From contig DATJGF010000242.1 of assembly GCA_035495315.1 (NCBI GenBank), forward strand, positions 36,660-100,659: DNA of 64,000 nucleotides, in the 5' to 3' direction. The DNA comes from DATJGF01 sp035495315 (GTDB lineage Bacteria; Verrucomicrobiota; Verrucomicrobiia; Limisphaerales; UBA8199). The translations under genes and the position numbers were made by a program. Position 1 is the stretch's first letter, and each line of letters begins with the position of its first letter. Below, piece after piece: positions 15,643-25,587 of this stretch. The notes beneath the pieces were generated by a model. The model saw only the letters and a program-made list of their open reading frames with translations. It made no database searches and was not told the origin of the DNA.

Positions 15643-18600
15643 ATGCGAAGAATTATCAGTGCCATCAGCGGCCTGCTGCTAATGGGCGCGACCGCGCATA
15701 CGGGTCGCGCGATTGAAATGACCTGGGAGTTCTCAGTCCAGGTGAGCGCTGTTGCCCAAACTTCGCCGCCGCAACTCACGTTGAGCTGGCCCCAGGATCA
15801 ATACATGCTCCCCAACAGCTATACGGTTTACCGCAAAGCTCCAGGCGATTCCTCATGGGGTCAAGGCACGACGCTTTCCGGCACCGCGACTTCGTACGTC
15901 GATCACAACGTAGTTGCCGGCACGACCTACGAATATCAGGTCGTCAAAGCCACTTCCCAATACACCAGTTACGGTTACGTCTATTCCGGGATTACGGTTC
16001 CGATGATCGACTACCGCGGCAAGTTGCTCTTGGTCGTCGACAATACCTTCGCGGCTGACCTGGCGTCGGAATTGGCTCGACTGCAACAGGACCTCGTCGG
16101 CGATGGTTGGACCGTCGTGCGGATTGACGTCGGACGCAACGACTCCGTCGCGAGCGTCAAAAGCAAGATTAAAGCCCAATATAACGCCGACCCGACCAAC
16201 GTGGACTGCGTCTTCCTTTTTGGCCACGTCCCTGTCCCTTATTCTGGCAATATCGTTCCCGACGGGCATGCTGCCGATCACCAGGGAGCCTGGCCGTGCG
16301 ACGGGTTCTACGGGGATATGGATGGAGTTTGGACCGACAACTCCGTTAACATTACCGGCCAGTACGACCCACGCAACACAAACGTGCCTGGCGATGGCAA
16401 GTTCGACCAGAGCAGTTTTCCTGCTCCGATCAAGCTCATGGTCGGCCGCGTCGACCTCGCTAACATGCCGGGTGAAATCTGGTACGGCGGCCCCACGACC
16501 TTCCCGAGCGAGCTCGATCTGCTTCGCAATTATTTGAACAAGGATCACAAGTTCCGCACCTGGCAATTTGACCTGCCCCGACGCGCGATCATGGGCGATT
16601 TCTTTGGCGTTCGCAACGGGGAGGCATTTGCAGCGAGCGGCTGGCGAAATTTCGCGTCGTTCTTCGGCGCCGGCAACACCACCATGATCACCAATAACGG
16701 TGCCTGGCTCAACACTCTCAAGACGACCCCTTATCTATGGGCTTATGGCTGCGGCGCAGGCAGTTTCACGAGCATTTCCGGACTAGGAAACAGCGGGGCG
16801 TACTCGGATATGCTGACGCGCGACGTTTACACGAACGACCTTCAAGCCGTCTTCACGTTATTCTTCGGCAGCTGGCTGGGTGATTTCGACGCCAAGGACA
16901 ATATCCTGCGCTCCGTGCTGGCCACTCCCAGTTATGGTCTCACATGTGCCTGGTCGGGCCGTCCCCACTGGTTCATGCAGCACATGGCTCTTGGTCTGCC
17001 GATTGGCTATAGCGCGCGGCTGACGCAGAACAATGGACCCAACGGCCTTTATCAAAACGAAGTCAATAGCGCTGCGGGCCTTGTCCATGTCGCGCTGATG
17101 GGCGACCCCACCTTGCGCATGCATGTAGTTGCCCCTCCGTCCAACGTAGTGGCCACCACCAACAGCAGCAGCATCACCCTGAACTGGAGTCCATCCACGG
17201 ACTCTGTGCTCGGATATCACGTTTACCGACTGGCGGCCACCAATGGGAATTTCACAAGATTGACCTCCACACCGATAAGCACCACCGCATATACGGACAA
17301 TACCGGGACGGTAGCGGCCAACTATATGGTGCGTGCCGTCAAACTTGAAACCTCCGGCAGCGGCACCTATTACAATCCCAGCGAGGCGGCCTTTGCTTCC
17401 CCTCTCGGAAGCTCTCCTGGTGGCATCTCGGGCGACCCAACAGGGACTACCAATTCAACACCACCAATCGTCGGAGGAACCACCAACGTGAACCCCACTG
17501 GCGTGATATCCAATACCCCGTCGAATGTTGTAGTTTGGGTTGACGACTCACTCCCGCCGGGAGCAAACGCCGGAATTGGTGGCCGGGACGCCTGGAATTG
17601 GGTCAGCAGCAATCCTTCCCCGGTGTCAGGCAACGCCGCCAATCAATCCACCATTAGCGCAGGGCTCCACCAACACTTCTTCAGCTCGGCCGCACAAAGC
17701 CTCACGGTCAATGCAGGCGACCTTCTGTTTGCTTACGTTTACATCGATCCCAACAATCCCCCGAGTGAAATCATGCTCCAATGGAATAATGGAAGTTGGG
17801 AGCACCGCGCCTTCTGGGGTGCCGATAATATCGGCTACGGCACTTCCGGCACCGCCAGCCGCAGCTATATGGGCGCACTACCGGCATCGGGGCAGTGGGT
17901 GCTTTTGCAAGTGCCAGCCAGTCGAGTCGGCCTGGAGGGCACCTCCGTGAATGGCATGGCATTCAGCCAGTTTGATGGTCGTGCAACTTGGGATTATTCG
18001 GGCAAGGCAGGTAACATAAGCACGAATTCCCCGCCGCCTAATAACGGCACGAACTCTACCGGCACCGGTGGAGCCCCCGTTATAACGGTGTGGGTTGATG
18101 ACAATCTGCCTGCCGACTCGCTTCCGGGCGTTGACGGTGATGATGCCTGGAACTGGGTAACCAGCAACCCGACGGCCTTGTCTGGCAGCGTCGCCAATCA
18201 ATCGACGGTGGCCTCAGGACTCCATCAACATTTTTTTTCATCGGCCACTCAAACTTTGGCCATCAATAAGGGTGACGTCCTATTCGCTTACGTTTACCTC
18301 GATCCGATCAATCTACCGAGCGAGATCATGCTGCAGTGGAACGATGGCAGCTGGGACCATCGCGCTTATTGGGGAGCGGATAAAATCGCCTACGGAACGC
18401 CGGGGACTACAAGCCTGGCATACATGGGGCCGCTCCCTGCTGCGGGCAAATGGACATTGTTGCAAGTCCCCGCCAGTGCCGTCGGCCTTGAAGACAGCAC
18501 GATTAATGGCATGGCCTTCAGCCAATACGATGGCCGCGTTACCTGGGATTATTGTGGAAAGACAACCAGTTTAATCACCAGTCCAGCCCCACCAAACAAT

Positions 18601-21600
18601 GGCGGAACCAATACGACCGGAGGCGTGAACACTAATGCCGCGGGGATAACGCTCGCCAATCCCACATCTTGGGTCGATGATGCTTTACCAACTGGCGCCG
18701 TTGCAGGTACCGATGGCGGCGACGCCTGGAATTGGGTCAGCAGCAATCCTTCCCCGTTATCAGGCAACGCCGCCAATCAATCCACAGTCGCGGCCGGGTT
18801 GCATCAGCACTTCTTCACCTCCGCTGCACGCACCCTCGCTGTGAATAATGGCGACCTATTGTTCGCCTATGTTTTTATTGATCCCAATAATCCCCCTAGC
18901 GAAATCATGCTCCAATGGAACGACGGGGATTGGGAGCACCGAGCCTTCTGGGGCGCCGACCATATCAACTACGGGATAGCTGGCACAACCAGTCGCGCCT
19001 ATATGGGCCCACTCCCCGCCGCCGGCCAATGGGTGCTGTTGCAAGTGCGGGCCAGTCAGGTCGGCCTTGAAAGCAGCACCGTCAGTGGTATGGCCTTCAG
19101 CCAGTATTATGGACGGGCTACGTGGGACTACGCCGGAAAGGCTACCGGTTTGATCACCAATGCCCCGTCAATTACCAGCGGCGGGATCAACGGCGTTCCG
19201 CCTGGCGACACTAATTCGGTGCCGACAACCGGAGGGGCCAACAGCATCTTAATGGATGGCACGAACAACCTGCCGGCGACCAAATCCAATACTCCACCCA
19301 TCGTATTCACCAATACCATCCCTGCCGCGACGAATACTCTACCTGGCGTTAGCCTGATCGATTATCTCACCCCACAACTGCCCAAAGTAGGCGACAACGT
19401 CCTGCACATTTTAACGCCGACATTGCTCGAGCTCAAACTCATCACGACTAAGGAGCCGGATTCGACGCAAGTAACGCAATGGAATTTCATCAACAGCAGC
19501 GGGCAGTTCACTCCGCCTGCCGCAAGCGCCTTCAGTGTCACTGCCAATGGAAAAAGCATTGGGATGACTTCCGTTGGGTTCAAGCGGCGGCCTCTGTATG
19601 CTCCAATCGCGGGCTACGATTTACGAATCGATAATTCGATTTATCTCCAGCTCGCGTCTCCTATTTCGGATAACCAATCGATCGAGGTGAAGAATACCGA
19701 TAGTTCCCTGTGGAGCTCGACCACGAAGTTCGTTGCCGCGGTGGATCCGCTCCGCTACAGCCCGGCAATCCACGTCAACCAGGAAGGTTATATGCCCAAT
19801 TATACCAAAAAGGCGATGGTTGGATATTATGCCGGAAGCATGGGCGAAATCAGCATCCCTGCATCGGCGGGGTTCAAAATCGTCGACGCGACGACCGGGG
19901 CACAGGTTTACCAGGGCAACCTCGTGCAACGGCCTGACTTTGGTTACACCTATAGCCCGACGCCTTACCAGCAGGTTTACGAAGCGGATTTCACCGCTTT
20001 CAATACACCGGGGGAATATCGCCTCGTGGTCCCGGGCATGGGTGGTTCGGTGCCATTCATGGTCCACGACGGTGTCGCAATGTCGTTTGCGCGAGCCTAT
20101 GCGCTGGGCCTCTATCACCAGCGATGCGGGACAAACACCACCATGCCTTACACACGGTTTACCCATAACATCTGCCATGCGGCGCCAGCGGCGGTGCCAG
20201 TCTCTTCTAATACTTATCCCTTCACTTGGAGCACAATTGCCGGGTATGCCAATACGCCGAACCCGGAGAATCCCACGCAAATTGCGCCGGCACTTGTCAG
20301 CCCCGCGGCCCAATTGTTCCCCTACATCAACCAAGCGTCGTTTGACGTCTCAGGTGGCCACCACGATGCAGGCGACTACAGCAAGTACACCATCAATAGC
20401 GCCAGCCTCGTGCATTACCTGATGTTCGCGGTCGATTCCCTCAACGGCGTAGCCGCCCTCGACAATCTCGGCATTCCCGAGAGCGGCGACGGTATCAGCG
20501 ATGTGATGCAGGAAGCCAAGTGGGAAGCAGACTTCCTGGCGAAGTTGCAGGATAGCGACGGCGGCTTTTATTTTCTGGTCTATCCACAGAACCGCGAATA
20601 TGAAGGCAACGTCACTCCGGATCATGGCGATCCCCAGGTCGTTTGGCCAAAGACCACTTCCGTGACAGCGGCTTCCGTCGCCGCACTGGCCCAATGCGCG
20701 ACCTCGCCGCTGTTCAAGAAAACCTACCCGGCGGTCGCGGCAACTTATCTGCAAAAAGCGAAGCTGGGATGGCAGTTCCTGATGAACGCCATAAATGCTT
20801 ATGGCAAGAATGGTGCCTACCAGAAGATCACACATTATGGCGACAACTTTGCCGATAATGACGAGTTGGCCTGGGCGGCTTGCCAGATGTATTTGGCCAC
20901 CAGGGACGCGTCGATTCACCAACTATTGCTGTCGTGGTTCGATCCTTCCGATCCGGCAACGTGGCGCTGGGGCGAGTGGCATATGTCTGAATGTTACGGA
21001 CATGCCATGCGCAGTTACGCCTTCGCCGTGAGCAGTGGCCGGGCCACTGCTTCCCAGCTGGATTCGGCTTTCCTGGGCAAGTGTCAGGCCCAAATCGCTG
21101 CAGCAGCTGATGATATGCTGAGCTTTTCTCAGCAGAACGCTTATGGCACCAGCTTCCCTAAGGATGCCAAGTCCATTCAAAGCGCTGGTTGGTATTTCTC
21201 CTGTGATCAGGCATTCGATTTGGCGGTCGCTTATCAACTAAGCGCCAAGCCGGATTACTTGAACGCCATACTCGCTAATATGAATTATGAAGGTGGCTGT
21301 AACCCCATCAACGTGTGTTACGTCACCGGCCTGGGTTGGAAACGCACACGGGATATCGTTAGCGAGTGGGGCGTGAACGATACGCGAGTGCTGCCGCCCT
21401 CTGGCATTCCGGTCGGCAATATCCAGGGCAGCTTCGGCTATCTCTGGGATTACGGCGCTGCCCTGAGGGACCTGTGCTTCCCTTCCGATGGCGCCACTTC
21501 CGCACCCTATCCGTTCTATGACCGCTGGGGTGACAGTTGGAATGTCACGACGGAGATGGTGATTCTCAATCAAGGTCGCAGCCTCGGAACGCTTGGGTTC

Positions 21601-22623
21601 CTAGCTGCCCAAAGCGCCTACAAAACGCAGGCCTGGAAAGCACCAGCCAACGGACACATCTTGGTCCCCTCAGGAGTAGTGCCGGTCGGTTCGCCGGTTC
21701 AAGTTACTCTTCAGATCCCTGGATTGGACCTCAGCGGAGCACGAGTCACCTGGGAGGCCCGCAATCAGGAACCCGCCTATGGCCTGACCTTCACTTTCAC
21801 GCCACAGGTTAACGGTGCCCAGTGGGTAGAGGCTGAGGCCCAATGGCCCGATGGCCGCCGGGCCTTTGCCAAAGCGTCATTCATGGCTAACTCACCCAAT
21901 ATTATCTGGGTTGATGATGCAATTCCTAATGGGGCGACGGCCGCTGCCTCTGGAGGTGATTCCTGGAATTGGATCACCAGCGGCCCGGCTCCGTTTTCCG
22001 GAACTCAGGCCCATCAATCGGCCAATGTTCCAGGAGAACATCAGCATTACTTCTCAGGCGCAACCGCGACACTCTCGATCGGCACGGGTGACGTCCTCTA
22101 TGCGTACGTCTATCTGGACCCCGCCAACACCCCCAGCGAGTTGATGCTTCAATGGAATGACGGAACCTGGGAACACCGCGCTTACTGGGGCTCTGATAAT
22201 CTCGGCTATGGAGTCGACGGAACGCCAAGCCGCGTCTATATGGGACCTCTGCCCGCAGCCGGACAATGGGTCCAATTGAAGGTGCCTGCCAGCAAGGTCA
22301 ACCTCGAAGGCAGCACCCTCAACGGAATGGGGTTCACGCTTTATAATGGACGAGCTGTGTGGGATGCCGCGGGCCGCTTGAGCAATAATTTCAGCGGCGC
22401 GGTATCCGTTCCGGCATCACTGCGTCTCGCCAATACCGGCGCGACCATCTCGTGGAACAGCACTTCCGCCAAGAGTTACCAAATCGCATACAAGAATAAC
22501 CTCAATGATGCGATGTGGACGACCGCTGCCCAGGTCACCGCCACTGGCTCTGCCAGCTCCTGGATTGATCCCGACCCACCTAAGCTAAACCAGCGCTTCT
22601 ACCTGGTCGCGCAAACGAACTAG
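15643..22623 (+). CDS. Giant secreted protein: C25-like peptidase domain + GH9 cellulase + four WVDD modules
   Basis: A 2,326-residue exported protein. Order: signal peptide (1-23); FnIII-like (about 38-123); caspase/gingipain (C25)-like domain (about 124-495) with FLFGHVPVPYSG, MVGRVDLANMP, WAYGCGAGS (C370) and a closing ALMGDPTLRM; FnIII-like (about 498-585); WVDD modules 1-3 (about 628-790, 816-974, 1009-1167); a Thr/Asn/Pro linker; the Ig-like N-domain of GH9 enzymes (IHVNQEGY, about 1376-1476); GH9 catalytic domain (about 1483-2000) with GGHHDAGDY (D1575, D1578) and the likely acid E1971 in WNVTTEMVILN; an Ig-like domain (about 2001-2085); WVDD module 4 (about 2087-2250); a C-terminal beta domain (about 2252-2326). 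GH9 enzymes hydrolyse beta-1,4-glucans. A Gly-His-Gly motif expected before the C25 cysteine is not seen, so peptidase activity is doubtful. A single ATG at 15643 precedes a good signal peptide. Confidence 0.9.
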   Translation: MRRIISAISGLLLMGATAHTGRAIEMTWEFSVQVSAVAQTSPPQLTLSWPQDQYMLPNSYTVYRKAPGDSSWGQGTTLSGTATSYVDHNVVAGTTYEYQVVKATSQYTSYGYVYSGITVPMIDYRGKLLLVVDNTFAADLASELARLQQDLVGDGWTVVRIDVGRNDSVASVKSKIKAQYNADPTNVDCVFLFGHVPVPYSGNIVPDGHAADHQGAWPCDGFYGDMDGVWTDNSVNITGQYDPRNTNVPGDGKFDQSSFPAPIKLMVGRVDLANMPGEIWYGGPTTFPSELDLLRNYLNKDHKFRTWQFDLPRRAIMGDFFGVRNGEAFAASGWRNFASFFGAGNTTMITNNGAWLNTLKTTPYLWAYGCGAGSFTSISGLGNSGAYSDMLTRDVYTNDLQAVFTLFFGSWLGDFDAKDNILRSVLATPSYGLTCAWSGRPHWFMQHMALGLPIGYSARLTQNNGPNGLYQNEVNSAAGLVHVALMGDPTLRMHVVAPPSNVVATTNSSSITLNWSPSTDSVLGYHVYRLAATNGNFTRLTSTPISTTAYTDNTGTVAANYMVRAVKLETSGSGTYYNPSEAAFASPLGSSPGGISGDPTGTTNSTPPIVGGTTNVNPTGVISNTPSNVVVWVDDSLPPGANAGIGGRDAWNWVSSNPSPVSGNAANQSTISAGLHQHFFSSAAQSLTVNAGDLLFAYVYIDPNNPPSEIMLQWNNGSWEHRAFWGADNIGYGTSGTASRSYMGALPASGQWVLLQVPASRVGLEGTSVNGMAFSQFDGRATWDYSGKAGNISTNSPPPNNGTNSTGTGGAPVITVWVDDNLPADSLPGVDGDDAWNWVTSNPTALSGSVANQSTVASGLHQHFFSSATQTLAINKGDVLFAYVYLDPINLPSEIMLQWNDGSWDHRAYWGADKIAYGTPGTTSLAYMGPLPAAGKWTLLQVPASAVGLEDSTINGMAFSQYDGRVTWDYCGKTTSLITSPAPPNNGGTNTTGGVNTNAAGITLANPTSWVDDALPTGAVAGTDGGDAWNWVSSNPSPLSGNAANQSTVAAGLHQHFFTSAARTLAVNNGDLLFAYVFIDPNNPPSEIMLQWNDGDWEHRAFWGADHINYGIAGTTSRAYMGPLPAAGQWVLLQVRASQVGLESSTVSGMAFSQYYGRATWDYAGKATGLITNAPSITSGGINGVPPGDTNSVPTTGGANSILMDGTNNLPATKSNTPPIVFTNTIPAATNTLPGVSLIDYLTPQLPKVGDNVLHILTPTLLELKLITTKEPDSTQVTQWNFINSSGQFTPPAASAFSVTANGKSIGMTSVGFKRRPLYAPIAGYDLRIDNSIYLQLASPISDNQSIEVKNTDSSLWSSTTKFVAAVDPLRYSPAIHVNQEGYMPNYTKKAMVGYYAGSMGEISIPASAGFKIVDATTGAQVYQGNLVQRPDFGYTYSPTPYQQVYEADFTAFNTPGEYRLVVPGMGGSVPFMVHDGVAMSFARAYALGLYHQRCGTNTTMPYTRFTHNICHAAPAAVPVSSNTYPFTWSTIAGYANTPNPENPTQIAPALVSPAAQLFPYINQASFDVSGGHHDAGDYSKYTINSASLVHYLMFAVDSLNGVAALDNLGIPESGDGISDVMQEAKWEADFLAKLQDSDGGFYFLVYPQNREYEGNVTPDHGDPQVVWPKTTSVTAASVAALAQCATSPLFKKTYPAVAATYLQKAKLGWQFLMNAINAYGKNGAYQKITHYGDNFADNDELAWAACQMYLATRDASIHQLLLSWFDPSDPATWRWGEWHMSECYGHAMRSYAFAVSSGRATASQLDSAFLGKCQAQIAAAADDMLSFSQQNAYGTSFPKDAKSIQSAGWYFSCDQAFDLAVAYQLSAKPDYLNAILANMNYEGGCNPINVCYVTGLGWKRTRDIVSEWGVNDTRVLPPSGIPVGNIQGSFGYLWDYGAALRDLCFPSDGATSAPYPFYDRWGDSWNVTTEMVILNQGRSLGTLGFLAAQSAYKTQAWKAPANGHILVPSGVVPVGSPVQVTLQIPGLDLSGARVTWEARNQEPAYGLTFTFTPQVNGAQWVEAEAQWPDGRRAFAKASFMANSPNIIWVDDAIPNGATAAASGGDSWNWITSGPAPFSGTQAHQSANVPGEHQHYFSGATATLSIGTGDVLYAYVYLDPANTPSELMLQWNDGTWEHRAYWGSDNLGYGVDGTPSRVYMGPLPAAGQWVQLKVPASKVNLEGSTLNGMGFTLYNGRAVWDAAGRLSNNFSGAVSVPASLRLANTGATISWNSTSAKSYQIAYKNNLNDAMWTTAAQVTATGSASSWIDPDPPKLNQRFYLVAQTN
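17527..19143 (+). repeat. Three tandem copies of the WVDD module inside the GH9 protein
   Basis: Three in-frame units of about 160 codons (about 17527-18012, 18088-18564, 18667-19143), joined by Gly/Asn/Thr/Pro linkers. Each unit shows WVDD..P, DAWNWV, QSTV..GLHQHFF, FAYVYIDP, EIMLQWNDGSW-(E/D)-HRA, GPLPA.G.W-LLQV and NGMAFSQ. The conserved aromatics and beta-strand pattern suggest a beta-sandwich binding module. DNA identity between units is high, so this block could recombine or misassemble. Confidence 0.85.
21901..22392 (+). repeat. Fourth copy of the WVDD module
   Basis: Same module as the three upstream copies, but after the GH9 domain. It retains WVDD, SWNWI, HQHYF, YAYVYLDP, LMLQWNDGTWEHRAYWG and GMGFTLY. 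It is the most diverged copy, which suggests that modules 1-3 arose by later tandem duplication. Confidence 0.85.
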
Positions 22624-22640
22624 CCCGAGCAGCCGGAGGC

Positions 22641-23456
22641 TTATCGCCGCTCGGAGATCAAATCCTTTCGCACAGCGAATAGCCGGCCATGTCCCGCGCC
22701 AGGATCCGGCAGAATAGTTAATTCGTGGGTCGGCGATAGCCTTCGGCGCAGAATCGAAAGCGTTCCAGGGACAAGATTGTCGTGATACTCCATCGCCAGC
22801 CGCTGAATTCGACGTACCAAGCCAGTATCCACGGCCGAAAAGGCCCCCTCCTCAGCCCCCTCAACATCCATTTTAAGCAGTGCCAGCTCCTCCGTCCCAG
22901 CGAGTTCCAACACCCGCGATAACGGCACCATCTCAACCGTTCCGATATCTTTCGCGCCAGCCGGCATTGTCCGCGCGTCGAATGATCGATTGCTCTCAAT
23001 TTCCATCATCGCGATTTTGCCAAATTCAGCTCCTATCGCCAGATTGTGAATATCCACTTGTCCGTTGCTGACGAAATCCAGCAGATTGCGCTTTAAACAC
23101 GAAAAATTCTCCGGAGACGGTTCGAATGCGACGATGCGAGACCAGGGGGCCTGATACAATACACGCAGGCTGAATAACCCCACATGGGCACCGACATCCG
23201 CGATTACGTCGCCAGGCCGCGGCTGGTAAAACTCTCCCAGCCGATACACGTTGTGGTGCCAAATCTCCAGAAGAATGGCTGCCAGGCCACTACGATCAGG
23301 TGGATGAGCCACCCGCCTCCCGTCCCAAAAAACTAGTTGCTCGCGGATCGGACCGCCCTCCAAATATCCCCCATGCCTTAGGTTTTGCATTAGAACGAAC
23401 CAGTTCCGAAACGTCCTCATCAGGAATAGGTAGCTGCTGACTGAACTGGTCGTCAT
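22641..23456 (-). CDS. FkbM family methyltransferase
   Basis: The 271-residue SAM methyltransferase has motif I VIADVGAHVGLFSLRV, an acidic strand end IVAFEPSPENF and the FkbM signature LLKMDVEGAEEGAFSAV. The N-terminal 60 residues resemble a partner-binding region. FkbM enzymes O-methylate sugars or polyketides, so a role in surface glycan modification is plausible. Its end is 17 bases from the end of the convergent GH9 gene. ATG 23456 or an ATG 12 codons in could be the start. Confidence 0.88.
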   Translation of the reverse strand: MTTSSVSSYLFLMRTFRNWFVLMQNLRHGGYLEGGPIREQLVFWDGRRVAHPPDRSGLAAILLEIWHHNVYRLGEFYQPRPGDVIADVGAHVGLFSLRVLYQAPWSRIVAFEPSPENFSCLKRNLLDFVSNGQVDIHNLAIGAEFGKIAMMEIESNRSFDARTMPAGAKDIGTVEMVPLSRVLELAGTEELALLKMDVEGAEEGAFSAVDTGLVRRIQRLAMEYHDNLVPGTLSILRRRLSPTHELTILPDPGAGHGRLFAVRKDLISERR

Positions 23457-23645
23457 TGCGTGCGTATTACGGTTTCATCATCTTTGGTGGGACTCAAGCT
23501 CCAACGAAGATCTTTCACGAGTGCGGCGAGCCGCGCGATTCGGCGGCTCATCTTGCGCCGACCTCTGCGCCTCGGACCAACAGCAGAACTTCGGTTAACA
23601 GCGGGCTAATGGTCAGCTTTCAACGCGCTTTCCCCTTTGATCTAC

Positions 23646-24284
23646 TTATCTGCCGGTCGGCGCAAATACCCTGCCCGGTTGGTTTATCGTGCCAGGCGGT
23701 TGATTCGTAGCGCCCCCGACACTCGCGACATTGAGACTGTCAAGCGTCGCCAGCACCGGTTTTAATTCATTTTGCAGAGTGATCAGCTGATTAATCGTGT
23801 TGGGATCGAAACTCACTCCACCACCGCCCCCCGTATTGGTGCTGATTAAACCGCGCAGGAAGCCTGCGAAGTTAGTCATACGCGGCGACAGACCGCCCGC
23901 CGGTAACCCGCTATTTTCATTGGTGTTCCGGCCAAGAGCGCGCGCAAGCAAGTTCGAAGCAGCATTGGCCAATTCCTGGCCACGAGTCAGACTCGTATTC
24001 GGGGCCTGGCTTACGACCGCTGACAGCAGTGGTAGGGCATGCTCTACATCCGCTCTCAGCGTGGCTAACTGGGCATCCAACTGGCTCAGCGGGAAGGTTC
24101 CACCGGTCGAGTTGGTGATCATCAGATTACCCGGACCCACAGTTGGGACTTGCACCGGCGATGTCGCCGGAGAAGAAATCACTTGTTGATTTAATGGAGT
24201 TTGGGCTAGGGCCGTGCCGGTAAGGCACCCGATCAAAAAAAACACTGCGGTTTGCATCAGATTAATTGTTGTTGGGCGTCGCAC
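23646..24284 (-). CDS. Secreted hypothetical protein
   Basis: A 212-residue protein with a signal peptide (n-region RRPTTINL, hydrophobic AVFFLIGCLTGTALAQ). The remainder is Thr/Asn/Gly/Pro-rich at both ends with two helical stretches (LSQLDAQLATLRADVEHAL and INQLITLQNELKPVLATLDSL), perhaps coiled-coil. The GTG 24284 start is preferred because it gives the signal peptide its positive charge; ATG 24257 is an alternative. No family recognised. It lies next to the outer-membrane barrel gene on the same strand. Confidence 0.65.
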   Translation of the reverse strand: MRRPTTINLMQTAVFFLIGCLTGTALAQTPLNQQVISSPATSPVQVPTVGPGNLMITNSTGGTFPLSQLDAQLATLRADVEHALPLLSAVVSQAPNTSLTRGQELANAASNLLARALGRNTNENSGLPAGGLSPRMTNFAGFLRGLISTNTGGGGGVSFDPNTINQLITLQNELKPVLATLDSLNVASVGGATNQPPGTINQPGRVFAPTGR

Positions 24285-24428
24285 ATTAGAGAGTGTGCTC
24301 GTCGTCTAGTAAACAACGCCGGGAGCCCTATCCCTGCCATGGGGTCTAGTTTCCAAACCGGCGGCGGCGATGCCTGACAATAAAAAAGCACCTGGAAGAC
24401 TCCTGGCGATCACGACAAACGTCGCGGC

Positions 24429-25004
24429 TCAAAACGTCAGTCGCAAACCGACACGAATTACCAGGTTGTTATAAACGGTCCCTTTGTCTCCCCACAGAAA
24501 CCGCGCATCAGAAAAAATGCCTGTCGCTGGATTAAACCGATACTCCAAGCCGACGCCTCCGCCGTAGGTCCATTGCCAGATTGGACTGATAGCCCGGCCG
24601 CCCCCGCCGTAAATGTAGGGTGCCAGACCGCTGTTTCCCAGTGGCAGACGCGCGTAAATATTTCCAACCCAATAATCGACCAGATTGATGTCGTCGGGCT
24701 TGCTCGATATATTGAAGTCGGTACCGATCCCAAGCTCGCGTGTGAAGAAGTAATTAAGGCCGGCGCCGCCACCCCAAAAGCCATGATGAATATCAGTCTC
24801 AAACAGATCGTTAAAGTTCCCTTCCGGGTTGATGTAGCTGCCGAACAGATCCAGTGAGACCTCCTGTGCTGTGTAGCGGGGTGCATTCGGATCAGAAGTA
24901 AAATGGGAGTCCCACCAAGTCCCCGAGTCCTCCCAAACATGGGCGGCTTGAGTCACGCCTATCCCGACAAACAATGCAGCAACAATTGCCATTCCGTATC
25001 TCAT
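24429..25004 (-). CDS. Outer-membrane beta-barrel protein
   Basis: The 191-residue protein has a signal peptide ending VTQAAHV, then alternating strands with aromatic girdles (for example HHGFWGGGAGLNYFF, YIYGGGGRAI, YGGGVGLEYRF) and a terminal Leu-Thr-Phe, the C-terminal signal recognised by the Bam complex. About eight strands fit an OmpA/OmpW-like small barrel. A strong AAGGAGAA ribosome binding site stands seven bases before ATG 25004. Ligand or function unknown. Confidence 0.85.
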   Translation of the reverse strand: MRYGMAIVAALFVGIGVTQAAHVWEDSGTWWDSHFTSDPNAPRYTAQEVSLDLFGSYINPEGNFNDLFETDIHHGFWGGGAGLNYFFTRELGIGTDFNISSKPDDINLVDYWVGNIYARLPLGNSGLAPYIYGGGGRAISPIWQWTYGGGVGLEYRFNPATGIFSDARFLWGDKGTVYNNLVIRVGLRLTF

Positions 25005-25206
25005 CGTAATTCTCCTTTTCTTGAGTTGGGTATCCGACGGCTGCTGTTTTCGGTTTGTTTCGCCGGATCAAAAAACTTCCTTCAGGTGCATTGCGCGCCG
25101 AGGCAATCGCTTGGTTTCAGTCCTGCGGGAAAAACCCCTACTTACAACAGCCGGCAATGCTATTTCATCCCTTGCTAACCCAATGTAAATGCTCAACCGA
25201 AGCAGC

Positions 25207-25587
25207 CTATGGGGTTATTTCCCCAAACCGCCGGTGATGCCTGGAGCGGTTGTTTCGGCGTGCAACCAAGTGAGCAACCATCGGTCCCGCCTTTCGGTAG
25301 AGTCGCAACCCGAGCATCGCCGCTCCCCACCACTTCTGCCATCCGCGAACCGGCTTTTTGGGTTCCCCTTTTAAGCGAGAACGCAATCCCAGAAATGACC
25401 CTGCAAGAGGAGCGATAAACAGCAGCGGTTTCAGCGCTCGAAGAAGCCTGAACTTTCGTTCCAGGCCGGCGCGATAAAGCTTCAGGTTCTCTAGCTCGAT
25501 CGCCAGAGTTTGCCGGTAAACCTCGCTCTGTGCTACTAGAGCTTGTTTTCGGGCGGCCAATGACTTTAGCTCAGGGATTCCAGCCAT
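25207..25587 (-). CDS. YqjK-like small basic protein
   Basis: A 126-residue protein. The first 50 residues are an amphipathic helix (LAARKQALVAQSEVYRQTL..), followed by one hydrophobic segment (LKPLLFIAPLAGSFLGL) and a very basic tail ending RRNNRSRHHRRF. Position directly after a YqjE-type gene, with a 22-base overlap, matches the yqjE-yqjK gene pair of proteobacteria. Sequence similarity to YqjK is only general. Membrane-associated role inferred. Confidence 0.6.
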   Translation of the reverse strand: MAGIPELKSLAARKQALVAQSEVYRQTLAIELENLKLYRAGLERKFRLLRALKPLLFIAPLAGSFLGLRSRLKGEPKKPVRGWQKWWGAAMLGLRLYRKAGPMVAHLVARRNNRSRHHRRFGEITP

